Source of the DNA: JACVRX01 sp963831385
GTDB taxonomy: Bacteria > Actinomycetota > Actinomycetes > Jiangellales > Jiangellaceae
Direction of reading: 5' to 3'
NCBI GenBank assembly: GCA_963831385.1
Contig: CAWHPW010000007.1
Span: 16,027 to 80,026, forward strand
DNA: 64,000 nucleotides
Every line of letters starts with the position of its first letter. Within the stretch, counting starts at the first letter, position 1. Below are positions 20,723 to 27,958 of the stretch, one piece after another. The position numbers and the translations under genes were made by a program. Under the pieces are notes generated by a model. That model did not search any database. It had not been told where the DNA came from and saw only the letters and a program-made list of their open reading frames with translations.

Positions 20723-21822
20723 CAACAAGGCCGTCGTTGCGGGACCTTCGACTACTGCCCAAGGCGCATCTACATCTGCACTTCACCGGGTCGATGCGGC
20801 ACGCGACCCTGGTGGAACTCGCCGGACGGCATGGAATCCGGCTGCCGGACGCTCTCGACGAAGACTGGCCCCCGCGCCTGTCGGCAACCGATGAGCGTGG
20901 GTGGTTCCGCTTCCAACGTCTGTATGACGTCGCCCGCTCTGTGCTGCGATCCGAGCAGGACGTCCAGCGTCTGCTTCTCGAGGCGGCTCGAGACGACGCG
21001 ACCGAAGGATCGGGCTGGCTGGAGATCCAGGTCGACCCGTCGGGCTACAGCAGCCGGTTCGGCGGCGTCACGGCATTCACCGACCTGGTGCTGGACGCTG
21101 CGCGCTCGGCGTCAGAGGCAACCGGCGTCAGCATCGCGGTCGTGGTCGCCGCCAACCGGACCAGACACCCTCTCGATGCGCGCACCCTTGCCCGCCTCGC
21201 CGCGCAGTACGCCGGTCGCGGGGTCGTCGGCTTCGGGCTGTCCAACGACGAGCGCCGGGGCGACGTGGCCGCATTCGCACCCGCGTTCCGGATTGCCGCG
21301 CGAGCCGGACTGCTTGCGGTGCCACATGGCGGGGAGCTGCGTGGGCCGGACAGCGTGCGATCCTGCCTGGATCACCTAGGAGCACAGCGGCTCGGACACG
21401 GGATTCGTGCCGGTGAGGATCCAGCGCTGCTGCGGCGGATCGTCGACTCCGGCGTTGCGCTGGAGGTGTGCCCGGCGTCGAATGTCGCTCTCGGCGTCTA
21501 TCCGGAGCTGTCGGACGTGCCGTTACGGGAACTCATGGATGCCGGTGCGCAGGTGGCCCTCGGCGCGGACGACCCGCTGTTGTTCGGCTCCCGGTTGCTG
21601 GACCAGTACGAGATCGCCCGGTCAGTCCATGGTTTCACCGATGACGAGCTGGCAAGGCTTGCCCGTCATTCTGTCGAGGCCTCGGCTGCTCCACCCGAGG
21701 CCCGCGGCCGTCTGCTGACCGGAATCGATGCGTGGCTCGCCGAGCCCGTCGCCGCTAGCGACCTGCGGCCATCACCAGGCGATTACGTACATCAGCAGGC
21801 GTGCAGGCCTGGTGATGTATAG
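20719..21822 (+). CDS. add: Adenosine deaminase-like amidohydrolase, C-terminus supplied by a repeat
   Basis: 367 residues from GTG 20719. Metal-dependent deaminase motifs: KAHLHLHFTGS (first His pair, residues 14-24), VPHGGELRG (substrate/metal His and Glu), QRLGHGIRA, CPASNVALGV and LGADDPLLF (catalytic Asp). Family members deaminate adenosine to inosine; some act on other adenine compounds. Translationally coupled to the aminotransferase. The last 17 residues (PSPGDYVHQQACRPGDV) and the TAG stop are encoded by family-1 repeat copy C, so the original stop seems to have been replaced. Confidence 0.88.
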   Translation: MTTRPSLRDLRLLPKAHLHLHFTGSMRHATLVELAGRHGIRLPDALDEDWPPRLSATDERGWFRFQRLYDVARSVLRSEQDVQRLLLEAARDDATEGSGWLEIQVDPSGYSSRFGGVTAFTDLVLDAARSASEATGVSIAVVVAANRTRHPLDARTLARLAAQYAGRGVVGFGLSNDERRGDVAAFAPAFRIAARAGLLAVPHGGELRGPDSVRSCLDHLGAQRLGHGIRAGEDPALLRRIVDSGVALEVCPASNVALGVYPELSDVPLRELMDAGAQVALGADDPLLFGSRLLDQYEIARSVHGFTDDELARLARHSVEASAAPPEARGRLLTGIDAWLAEPVAASDLRPSPGDYVHQQACRPGDV

Positions 21823-21846
21823 GCAGGGGTGGTGAACGTGGTTTCC
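21768..21846. repeat. Family-1 nested palindrome, copy C (inside the 3' end of add)
   Basis: The inner stem 21788-21800 with 21807-21819 is 13 bp with one mismatch (CAGCAGGC against GCCTGGTG), loop GTGCAG. Flanks are GCCATCACCAGGC on the left and GGTGGTGAACGTGGT on the right, as in copies B, D and E. It overlaps the add coding end and lies 8 nt from the murB stop, between convergent genes. Confidence 0.85.
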
Positions 21847-21854
21847 AGAGATGG

Positions 21855-22922
21855 TCATAACGTGCAGCCGACCAGCACGGGCTCAGGCAGGAGTGTCACG
21901 CCGAACGCCGCTCGGACCCCATCGCGAACCTCGCGTGCGAGCACGAGCAAGTCTGCTGTCGTCGCCGATCCTCGGTTGGTCAGGGCCAGTGTGTGCTTGC
22001 CAGAGAGTGCCACCCGGCCGCCAGGTCCGGGATAGCCCCGGCAGAACCCGGCCTGTTCGATCAGCCAGGCTGCGCTGGTCTTGACCTGCGCGTTGGGTAG
22101 CGGCCACCGCGGCGCCAGCGCGGGCAGGTCGACGGCCTGCGCCGCGTCGAGGACGGGGTTCGTGAAGAAGGAGCCGGCACTCCAGGTGTCGTGATCGGAC
22201 TCGTCGAGCACCATGCCCTTGCTCCGGCGAAGGGCGAGGACGGCCTCACGTACGGCGCAAGCCGGTGCCCGCTCCCCCACCGCGATGCCCAACGCTTGGG
22301 CGAGTTCGGTGTATCGCACCGGACCGGAAAAGTCGCCCTGCCGGAGTTGATAGCTCACCGCGAGCACGACGAATCGATCGTTCGCGCGGAACCGGCTGGT
22401 GCGATATCCGAACCCGCAATCGGCGTTGGCGAACGTCCGCACCTCTCCGGTTGCGCGGTCGTAGGTGCGGACCGTCCAGATGGTCTCGGCCACCTCCTGG
22501 CCATAGGCGCCCACGTTCTGCATCGGCGTCGCTCCGACCGCACCCGGAATGCCGGACAGTGCCTCGATCCCTGTCCAGCCCTCCGCCACAGAGCGTTCGA
22601 CGAGGTCGTCCCACTGCTCACCGGCGGCGACGGTCACGATGATCCCGCCGCAGGCGGCGAGGTCATCCGCGGCACAACCGGCAGTGTCGACCTCGACACC
22701 CTGAACGCCGACCCGGACAACGGTCCCGTCGAAACCTTCGTCAGCGACCACCACGTTCGACCCGCCGCAGAGCACCAGCACCGGCTCGCCGTTCTGGTCA
22801 CAATCCCGAACGGTCGCCACGAGCTCGTCAGTCGTCGACGCATGCACGAACCTGGCGGCCGGGCCGCCCAGACGCAAAGTCGTGAGATCGGCCAGCCGAA
22901 CGTCCTGCTGGAGGAGAGCCAC
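21855..22922 (-). CDS. murB: UDP-N-acetylenolpyruvoylglucosamine reductase
   Basis: 355 residues from GTG 22922. FAD-binding N-terminal region TTLRLGGPAARFV and VLCGGSNVVVADEGFDG; middle IPGAVGATPMQNVGAYGQEV; the catalytic segment WSAGSFFTNPVLD supplies the Ser proton donor; the C-terminus has SAAWLIEQAGF and HTLALTNRGSATTADL. It reduces UDP-GlcNAc-enolpyruvate to UDP-MurNAc with NADPH in peptidoglycan synthesis. It is the last gene of rpmG-hadA-hadB-MFS-murB, 11 nt after the transporter. Confidence 0.95.
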   Translation of the reverse strand: MALLQQDVRLADLTTLRLGGPAARFVHASTTDELVATVRDCDQNGEPVLVLCGGSNVVVADEGFDGTVVRVGVQGVEVDTAGCAADDLAACGGIIVTVAAGEQWDDLVERSVAEGWTGIEALSGIPGAVGATPMQNVGAYGQEVAETIWTVRTYDRATGEVRTFANADCGFGYRTSRFRANDRFVVLAVSYQLRQGDFSGPVRYTELAQALGIAVGERAPACAVREAVLALRRSKGMVLDESDHDTWSAGSFFTNPVLDAAQAVDLPALAPRWPLPNAQVKTSAAWLIEQAGFCRGYPGPGGRVALSGKHTLALTNRGSATTADLLVLAREVRDGVRAAFGVTLLPEPVLVGCTL

Positions 22923-22933
22923 GACAGGTCAGG

Positions 22934-24151
22934 CTAGTCGGGCGTCGCGGGGGTCAGCTGCAACGGCCGGGCGGCTCCGGTGACGACCAAACCCAAGACC
23001 ATGGTCGCGATGAGCACGGACAGGGCCGGCAGGATGCCCACCCAGTCGGCCAGGATTCCGATCAGCGGAGGTCCACCGAGAAAGGCCAGGTAGCCGATCG
23101 AGGCGACCACGCTGACTCGCTGGGCAGCGAAGCGCTCGTCGTCGGCGGCCGCGCTCATCCCGACCGGAAATCCAAGCGATGCACCGAGTCCCCACAGCGC
23201 CGCGCCCACGAAGGCAAACGTCGGCGAGACGCCCAAGACGAAGACAGCCACTCCGGCGAGGGCGATGCCGATGCATGTGCGCAGGACGAGCACTCGTCCA
23301 TATCGGTCGAGCAGCCAGGTTCCAACAAAGCGGCCCACCGTCATCGCCGTGACAAATACGGCGAAACCGATAGCCGCGATGGCGTGGTCCGCGCCGTATC
23401 CGTCAACCAATGCCAACGCCAACCAGTCGTTGGCCGCGCCCTCGACCAGCGCCGCCGACAACACCATCAACCCGATCAGCAGCGTGCGCGGCTCCCGCCA
23501 CGCTGCGAGTGCGCGCCGACGGTTCGCGCCGCGCCCTCGTTTCGCCACCGGTGCGATCGGCGTGAAGTACGGCACCGCTGCCAGCACGACACCCAGGATG
23601 ACCACCGCGGTCGCGGTCAGCTGCACCGCCAGCGGGATGTCGAGCCGGGCCGCGAGAGCACCCGTACCGGCGCCGGCCACCGATCCCAGGCTCCAGGCCG
23701 CATGGAATCTGGGCATGATCGTCCAGCCCAGAGACCGTTCGACGTCCGCTCCTTCGACGTTCATGGCGACGTCCCAGACACCCGACCCGGCGCCGAGTAA
23801 AAACAGGCCGACGGCCACCATCACGACGTTGCTCAGCACACCTCCGCCAAGTCCCGCGACGACCAGGCCGGTACAGGCGATGATCGCTCCGGATCGGACC
23901 GTTCGCGCCGGCCCAAGCCGGGCCACGATCGCTCCGGCCGATGGCAGTGCAATGACCGCTCCTACCGAAGTCGCGAGCAGAACTATGCCCAGCTGGGTCG
24001 TGGTCAGCCCCAGCTCGTCCCGGATCGCCGGGATCCGGGTGATCAGCGACGCGAGAGCTACGCCGTTGATCGCAAAGGTCGCCGCGACCGCGTTGCGAGA
24101 CCGCAGAAGGGTCGTCGGTCTGGTGTGCTGGTCCGTCCGCGGGGACGTCAT
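22934..24151 (-). CDS. Major facilitator superfamily transporter
   Basis: 405 residues with about 12 hydrophobic segments in two halves. N-terminal loop 2-3 region IVARLGPARTVRSG and the helix LFLLGAGSGVWDVAMNVEGA resemble the FucP/YbjJ-like group of MFS proteins; the second half has WLLDRYGRVLVLR and ALWGLGASLGFPVGMSAAAD. The ATG overlaps the hadB stop by 4 nt. The substrate is unknown; placement between hadB and murB does not specify it. Confidence 0.85.
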   Translation of the reverse strand: MTSPRTDQHTRPTTLLRSRNAVAATFAINGVALASLITRIPAIRDELGLTTTQLGIVLLATSVGAVIALPSAGAIVARLGPARTVRSGAIIACTGLVVAGLGGGVLSNVVMVAVGLFLLGAGSGVWDVAMNVEGADVERSLGWTIMPRFHAAWSLGSVAGAGTGALAARLDIPLAVQLTATAVVILGVVLAAVPYFTPIAPVAKRGRGANRRRALAAWREPRTLLIGLMVLSAALVEGAANDWLALALVDGYGADHAIAAIGFAVFVTAMTVGRFVGTWLLDRYGRVLVLRTCIGIALAGVAVFVLGVSPTFAFVGAALWGLGASLGFPVGMSAAADDERFAAQRVSVVASIGYLAFLGGPPLIGILADWVGILPALSVLIATMVLGLVVTGAARPLQLTPATPD

Positions 24152-24555
24152 CGAGGGGTTCGGACGACGGCGCGGGCCTGGGTGAGCACCTTCTCGCCGT
24201 CGACGACGGCGGTCAGCTCGACCCCGACCAGCCCGTCGGCGCGGATCTCCGTGACGGTGCCGGACACCGTCACGGTGACGCCGTCGTCGTCGTCCGGGAC
24301 GACGACCGGGCGGGAGAACCGCACGCCGTACTCCACCAGTGCGCCGGGGTCACCGGCCCATTCGGTCAACAGTCGCCCGGCCAGCGCCATCGTGAACATG
24401 CCGTGCGCGATCACTCCCGGCAAGCCGGCGGCCGTGGCGACCCGGTCGCTCCAGTGGAGCGGGTTGACGTCGCCGGACGCACCCGCGTAACGGACCAGAT
24501 CCGCCCTGGTGAGCCGGTACTGTCGCTCGGGCAGCGGCTCGCCGACGTCAGGCAT
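24148..24555 (-). CDS. hadB: MaoC-type (3R)-hydroxyacyl dehydratase, HadB-like subunit
   Basis: 135 residues from ATG 24555 (MPDVGEPLPERQYRLTRADL), which overlaps the hadA stop by 8 nt. The hydratase-2 motif YAGASGDVNPLHWSD (about residues 27-41) carries the catalytic Asp and His, followed by LPGVIAHGMFTMAL. In mycobacteria HadAB dehydrates 3-hydroxyacyl-ACP in FAS-II; here no FAS-II or mycolate genes are in view, so the pathway is unassigned. The frame extends upstream to 24591 without support. Confidence 0.88.
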   Translation of the reverse strand: MPDVGEPLPERQYRLTRADLVRYAGASGDVNPLHWSDRVATAAGLPGVIAHGMFTMALAGRLLTEWAGDPGALVEYGVRFSRPVVVPDDDDGVTVTVSGTVTEIRADGLVGVELTAVVDGEKVLTQARAVVRTPR

Positions 24556-24997
24556 GGGCGCCGTCCCCGGGGCGGACGAGCAATGTTGCATGAGCCGTAC
24601 ACACCGGTTCGCCCGATTCGGCGGCGATGTCGCAACGCATCCCCAGCCGAACGTTGCCGGCGGCCGATCTGACCGAGTCGAGTGTGGTCGTCGTCAGGAG
24701 TTGGTCACCCGAACGGATCGGGCGGGCATGGACGAAGCGCTGGCTGACGTGGATGAACTGGGCATAGGTCACGCCGAGGTCCGCCGCGAGCTGGTCGAGC
24801 CCGCGCAGGACGGGAAGCATCGCGAAGGTCGGGGGTGCGATGACGTCCAGATATCCGCGCTCGGCGGCTACCGTGCGATCGCGGTAGAGCTCATCTGGGT
24901 CGCCGATCGCGTCAGCGAACTCGCGGATCTTCTCCCGACTGACCTCGTATGCCTGCGGCGGATAGACCCGGCCGGCGAGAGAGGGGTCGATGGCCAT
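24548..24997 (-). CDS. hadA: MaoC-like dehydratase N-terminal partner, HadA-like (UPF0336)
   Basis: 149 residues, MAIDPSLAGRVYPPQAYEVS. Hot-dog fold without the catalytic Asp/His pair; conserved pieces are KIREFADAIGDPDELY, VIAPPTFAMLPVL and VHVSQRFVHARPIRSGDQL-like sequence (here IHVSQRFVHARPIRSGDQL). It is the non-catalytic partner of the adjacent HadB. Gene order rpmG-hadA-hadB matches M. tuberculosis Rv0634B-Rv0636. Confidence 0.88.
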   Translation of the reverse strand: MAIDPSLAGRVYPPQAYEVSREKIREFADAIGDPDELYRDRTVAAERGYLDVIAPPTFAMLPVLRGLDQLAADLGVTYAQFIHVSQRFVHARPIRSGDQLLTTTTLDSVRSAAGNVRLGMRCDIAAESGEPVCTAHATLLVRPGDGAHA

Positions 24998-25023
24998 GCT
25001 GCGCGTGACCGACGTGACGTGCG

Positions 25024-25194
25024 TCAGCGAGTCTCGCGGTGCACGGTGTGCCGACGGCAGCGTGGGCAGAACTTCTTCAGGTCGAGCCGGTCGGGGTCAT
25101 TACGCCGGTTCTTCTTGGTGATGTAGTTCCGCTCCTTGCACTCCGTGCAGGCCATAGTGATCTTGGGACGGATGTCGGCGCTCTTGGCGGCCAC
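25024..25194 (-). CDS. rpmG: 50S ribosomal protein L33
   Basis: 56 residues from GTG 25194: MAAKSADIRPKITMACTECK, then ERNYITKKNRRNDPDRLDLK, ending CPRCRRHTVHRETR. Two CxxC pairs (ACTECK and FCPRC) make this the zinc-binding form of L33. It lies between tRNA-Met and hadA, its usual actinobacterial place. The start codon is the only reasonable one in frame. Confidence 0.95.
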   Translation of the reverse strand: MAAKSADIRPKITMACTECKERNYITKKNRRNDPDRLDLKKFCPRCRRHTVHRETR

Positions 25195-25234
25195 GGGGTG
25201 CCTCGCAAACTCTCGGACAGGTCTGGTTGGTGCG

Positions 25235-25308
25235 TAGCGGGGGCGGGACTCGAACCCGCGACACCACGATTATGAGCCGTGTGCTCTGACCACCTGAGCT
25301 ACCCCGCC
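25235..25308 (-). tRNA. tRNA-Met (CAT anticodon, elongator type)
   Basis: Minus strand acceptor GGCGGGG (25308-25302) pairs with CCCCGCT (first pair G-T). D arm GCTC..GAGC, anticodon stem ACGGC with loop TCATAAT (anticodon CAT), and T arm GCGGG TTCGAGT CCCGC are complete. CCA is not encoded. It lies between tRNA-Thr and rpmG; the acceptor and loop do not look like the initiator. Confidence 0.94.
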
Positions 25309-25343
25309 GGGCGCGGCGCCGCACAGGGGTGCGATGCCGTCGG

Positions 25344-25416
25344 AGCCCCAATACGGAATCGAACCGTAGACCTTCTCCTTACCATGGAGACGCTCTACCG
25401 ACTGAGCTATTGGGGC
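25344..25416 (-). tRNA. tRNA-Thr (GGT anticodon)
   Basis: Minus strand acceptor GCCCCAA (25416-25410) pairs with TTGGGGC (25351-25345). D arm GCTC..GAGC, anticodon stem TCTCC/GGAGA with loop ATGGTAA (anticodon GGT), and T arm TACGG TTCGATT CCGTA are complete. CCA is not encoded. First tRNA of the Thr-Met-rpmG unit. Confidence 0.96.
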
Positions 25417-25492
25417 CAGCCGAGCCGCAGTCGAGGGTACACAACCGGACGGAGCTCACGGTAATCCGTTCGGTGCCGCGAGAGTGGGTCCG

Positions 25493-25879
25493 ATGGGCTA
25501 CGCGTTGCTCACCAGGGTGATCATCGGGCTGCACTTCGCCTTCGTGCTCTACGTCGTGTTCGGCGGGTTCCTGGCCTGGCGCTGGCCCCGGCTGATCTGG
25601 CCGCATCTGGCCGCCGCGGCCTGGGGCGCTGGAATCGTGCTCGGTGTTCTCGAGTGCCCATTGACCGATGCCGAGAATTGGGCCCGGGCGCAGGCGGGCG
25701 ACGAGGTTCCGGCCGCCGGCTTCATCGACCGATTCGTCGAAGGGGTGATCTACCCCGAGCGGTTCACGGGTCTGTTGCAAGCACTCGCCGCCGTGACCGT
25801 CGTCGCGTCCTGGCTGGGCGCCTACGTCTCAGCGCGTCGCCGTCGCGCTCCCGGCTACATCCGCCAGCTGTCTCGTTGA
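25493..25879 (+). CDS. DUF2784 membrane protein
   Basis: 128 residues from ATG 25493; an in-frame GTG at 25484 has no better ribosome site. Three or four hydrophobic segments: GYALLTRVIIGLHFAFVLYV, LIWPHLAAAAWGAGIVLGVL, and LLQALAAVTVVASWLGAYVS. The signature CPLTDAENWARAQAGDE plus GFIDRFVEGVIYPERF identifies DUF2784, a small bacterial membrane family of unknown function. It stands alone between divergent tRNA-Thr and a family-1 repeat. Confidence 0.85.
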   Translation: MGYALLTRVIIGLHFAFVLYVVFGGFLAWRWPRLIWPHLAAAAWGAGIVLGVLECPLTDAENWARAQAGDEVPAAGFIDRFVEGVIYPERFTGLLQALAAVTVVASWLGAYVSARRRRAPGYIRQLSR

Positions 25880-25883
25880 CGCA

Positions 25884-25966
25884 GCCACCACCAGGCGAAC
25901 TCGTACATCACCAGGCTGGCAGGCCTCGTGATGTACGGACCGAGGTGGTGAACGTGGTCATTCCGG
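25884..25966. repeat. Family-1 nested palindrome, copy D (DUF2784-tRNA-Tyr)
   Basis: The inner stem 25902-25916 with 25923-25937 is 15 bp with one mismatch, loop TGGCAG; outer CACCACC (25886-25892) pairs with GGTGGTG (25944-25950). The right end is GGTGAACGTGGTCATTCCGG. It starts 4 nt after the DUF2784 stop and ends 6 nt from the tRNA-Tyr 3' end, so it could terminate both converging transcripts. Confidence 0.85.
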
Positions 25967-25972
25967 CATGGG

Positions 25973-26055
25973 TGGCAGGTGTTGGGTTCGAACCAACGTA
26001 GGCGTACGCCGACGGTTTTACAGACCGCTCCCTTTGGCCACTCGGGCAACCTGCC
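25973..26055 (-). tRNA. tRNA-Tyr (GTA anticodon)
   Basis: 83-nt class II tRNA on the minus strand: acceptor GGCAGGT (26055-26049) with ACCTGCC, anticodon stem GCGGT/ACCGT-type with loop CTGTAAA (anticodon GTA), a long variable arm, and T arm TTGGTTCGAACCCAA. CCA is not encoded. A TATCCT -10-like box lies at about 26092. Confidence 0.95.
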
Positions 26056-26136
26056 AGGTGTCGGAGTAACACCCCGACCGGCTGAGAGGATACCCGAGGT
26101 GGCATGCGTGTAGGCCAGCGACGAAGGGAGCTTGAC

Positions 26137-26631
26137 GTGGCCGGTGAGTCGTCGTTCGACGTCGTCAGCAAGGTCGACCGGCAGGAGGTCGACAACGCGC
26201 TCAACCAGGCTGCGCGCGAGATCGGCCAGCGCTTTGACTTCCGGAACACCGATGCCGCCATCCGGTGGGCCGGCGACTTCGGGGTCGAGATGGAGGCGTC
26301 GGGTGAGGACCGTGTGGCGGCGGTGCTCGACGTGTTCAAGGACAAGCTGGTCAAGCGTGGCGTTTCACTGAAGGCGCTGGAGGCAGGCGAACCGCGGGCG
26401 TCCGGCAGGCTATACAAGATCGGTGCGACGTTGCAGAACGGGCTGACCCAGGAGCAGGCCAAGAAGATCACCAAGGTCATCCGGGAAGAGGCGCCGCGAA
26501 CCGTTCGGTGCCAGGTGCAGGGGGACGAGGTGCGCGTGTCGGCCAAGAAGAAGGACGACCTCCAGGCCGTCATCACGCTGCTGAAGCAGCAGGACTTCGA
26601 CTTCGCCCTCCAGTTTGTCAACTACCGTTAG
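26137..26631 (+). CDS. YajQ-family nucleotide-binding protein
   Basis: 164 residues from GTG 26137 (MAGESSFDVVSKVDRQEVDN), matching the usual 163-residue family; an upstream ATG at 26104 adds residues that do not look like YajQ. Conserved parts: SSFDVVSKVD, EIGQRFDFRN, YKIGATLQNGLTQEQAKKI, VRVSAKKKDDLQAVI and the C-terminus FALQFVNYR. Some family members bind c-di-GMP; function here is unproven. It corresponds in synteny to Rv0566c of M. tuberculosis. The codons for its last five residues are nearly duplicated at 27894-27908. Confidence 0.93.
   Translation: MAGESSFDVVSKVDRQEVDNALNQAAREIGQRFDFRNTDAAIRWAGDFGVEMEASGEDRVAAVLDVFKDKLVKRGVSLKALEAGEPRASGRLYKIGATLQNGLTQEQAKKITKVIREEAPRTVRCQVQGDEVRVSAKKKDDLQAVITLLKQQDFDFALQFVNYR
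26613..26627 (+). repeat. 3' end of yajQ, left member of a direct repeat
   Basis: GTTTGTCAACTACCG, encoding FVNYR before the yajQ stop, recurs as GTTCGTCAACTACCG at 27894-27908 (14 of 15 identical, same strand, 1281 bp apart). The segment between holds one secreted-protein gene and non-coding DNA. This looks like an integration footprint at the end of a conserved gene, but no integrase is present. Confidence 0.45.
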
Positions 26632-26884
26632 CGGCAAGGCACTTACCTGCAGCGACGAGCTCCACCCTCTGGCCTGCACTTTCTCTTCCACGCCTGTCAC
26701 AAGCTGATGGCGTTTCTCGACGTTGTGTCCTGGATGTGCCCTGAAGGCCGCGGGGCGCGGTCCTAGAAGGTCGATCAACCATGCCCAAGCCGCCAACAGA
26801 GGGCGGCCCGACAGGTGGAGGCCGGCCCCCGTGCGGTCGGTCTCCTCCTTCGATCAACCTGACGAGGTCCTGGCGGAGCTTGAG

Positions 26885-27493
26885 CTACTTCTCAATATCG
26901 ACCCGGATGAACGGCGCGGGGAACGGGAAGTTGGCGGCGCCGTCGACGAGCGTGTTGCCGTCGAAGACGATCGTCGCCGTCGCGGTCGCCGAGCGCTCCT
27001 TGCGCTCCGACCCAGGCCCGTTGACCGTGACCACGACCGGTCCGATCCCGGTCCAGCGGGCGTCGACCGAAACCGTGTGCAGCTCGCCCCGGTTGTCGCG
27101 CACGCCTGCGAACGTGCCGCTGACACTCACGTTCTTGAGGTTCTGGTCGAACTGCGTCGGCGCCGCCCGTACAAAGCCCCAACTGAATGTGCCGTCCGGG
27201 CACTGGCCCACGAATCCGACCCGGAGGGGCGGATTGGGGTCAGGCGTCGTCCCCGCATCGATGAAGTTGTCCGTCTCCACGATCAGGCGGCCATCGACGG
27301 CCGCGGAGCCATCCGGGCACTGGAACGGGGTCGACCAGCGGGCGGAGGCAACTTGCTCTGTGAAGCCCTTCGCGGCCCAGGCGACGGCAGGTACGGCAAG
27401 CAATGCCACGGTGGCGAGCATGGAGACGACGTACCTGTAAAGCCGCGAAGGTCGCTGCGCGGATCGACCTTGCGGCAACCGCGAACCACGCAT
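26885..27493 (-). CDS. Secreted protein of unknown function
   Basis: 202 residues from ATG 27493, supported by AGAAGGGA 7 nt upstream. A basic N-terminus precedes a hydrophobic stretch VVSMLATVALLAVPAVAWAA (about residues 22-41), a Sec signal with cleavage probably after AWA. The mature part has two cysteines near FQCPDGSAAVDGR and GQCPDGTFSWG, which could form a disulfide, and beta-rich sequence such as LHTVSVDARWTG and VVVTVNGPG. I do not recognise the family. The flanks 26632-26884 and 27494-27800 look less GC-rich than their surroundings. Confidence 0.6.
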   Translation of the reverse strand: MRGSRLPQGRSAQRPSRLYRYVVSMLATVALLAVPAVAWAAKGFTEQVASARWSTPFQCPDGSAAVDGRLIVETDNFIDAGTTPDPNPPLRVGFVGQCPDGTFSWGFVRAAPTQFDQNLKNVSVSGTFAGVRDNRGELHTVSVDARWTGIGPVVVTVNGPGSERKERSATATATIVFDGNTLVDGAANFPFPAPFIRVDIEK

Positions 27494-27958
27494 TGGTGAT
27501 TCCCTTCTGAGGTTCGAGCCATTGGACACAGCCAGCCTGCTGACTCTTGACACGCAGGAAGCCTCCGAGAGGTTCACGCTCACGCACCGTCGGCCGTGAC
27601 TCCCGCACCATCGCACGAGCAGCCTCGCCGAGCACCTGGACCGAGTCTGGCCAGACACCGATCCTGCGAGAGGTCTTAAATAGCCGCATGGAGCGTGGCT
27701 CCGCTCGCCCGGGTCTGTGCGATTTGCGCGCCACATACTGGTGCAGGCGTTGTCCGCACTTGGCTTGCAGCTCTCGAGGGATAGGCGGTGGTAGCCGGAC
27801 GCCCCGCGCGTCTTGCTGTTGATGGACAACTATTCGATGTTGTGGCGCCCGGTGAGCGTGCAGGTCAGGGACTTGACGGGTTAGCTGCATGCGGTTCGTC
27901 AACTACCGCTGACCCCTCGGCGCCCATGCCCCCCGATAGCGGGTCCTACCCTCGGTCC
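27494..27958. other. Intergenic region without a recognised gene
   Basis: 465 bp between the divergent secreted-protein gene and the flavoprotein gene. I see no gene or strong hairpin. It contains the right member of the yajQ-end direct repeat (27894-27908) and presumably both promoters, though no convincing -35/-10 pair was found. Confidence 0.5.
27894..27908 (+). repeat. Duplicate of the yajQ 3' end, right member of a direct repeat
   Basis: GTTCGTCAACTACCG followed by CTGA, so it still reads FVNYR-stop, as at the end of yajQ. The sequence further upstream is unrelated to yajQ. It marks the right edge of a possible 1.28-kb insertion. Confidence 0.45.

Noticed and set aside
25484..25492. GTG at 25484 as start of the DUF2784 gene.
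   Set aside because: No ribosome site ahead of it; ATG at 25493 fits the family N-terminus equally well.
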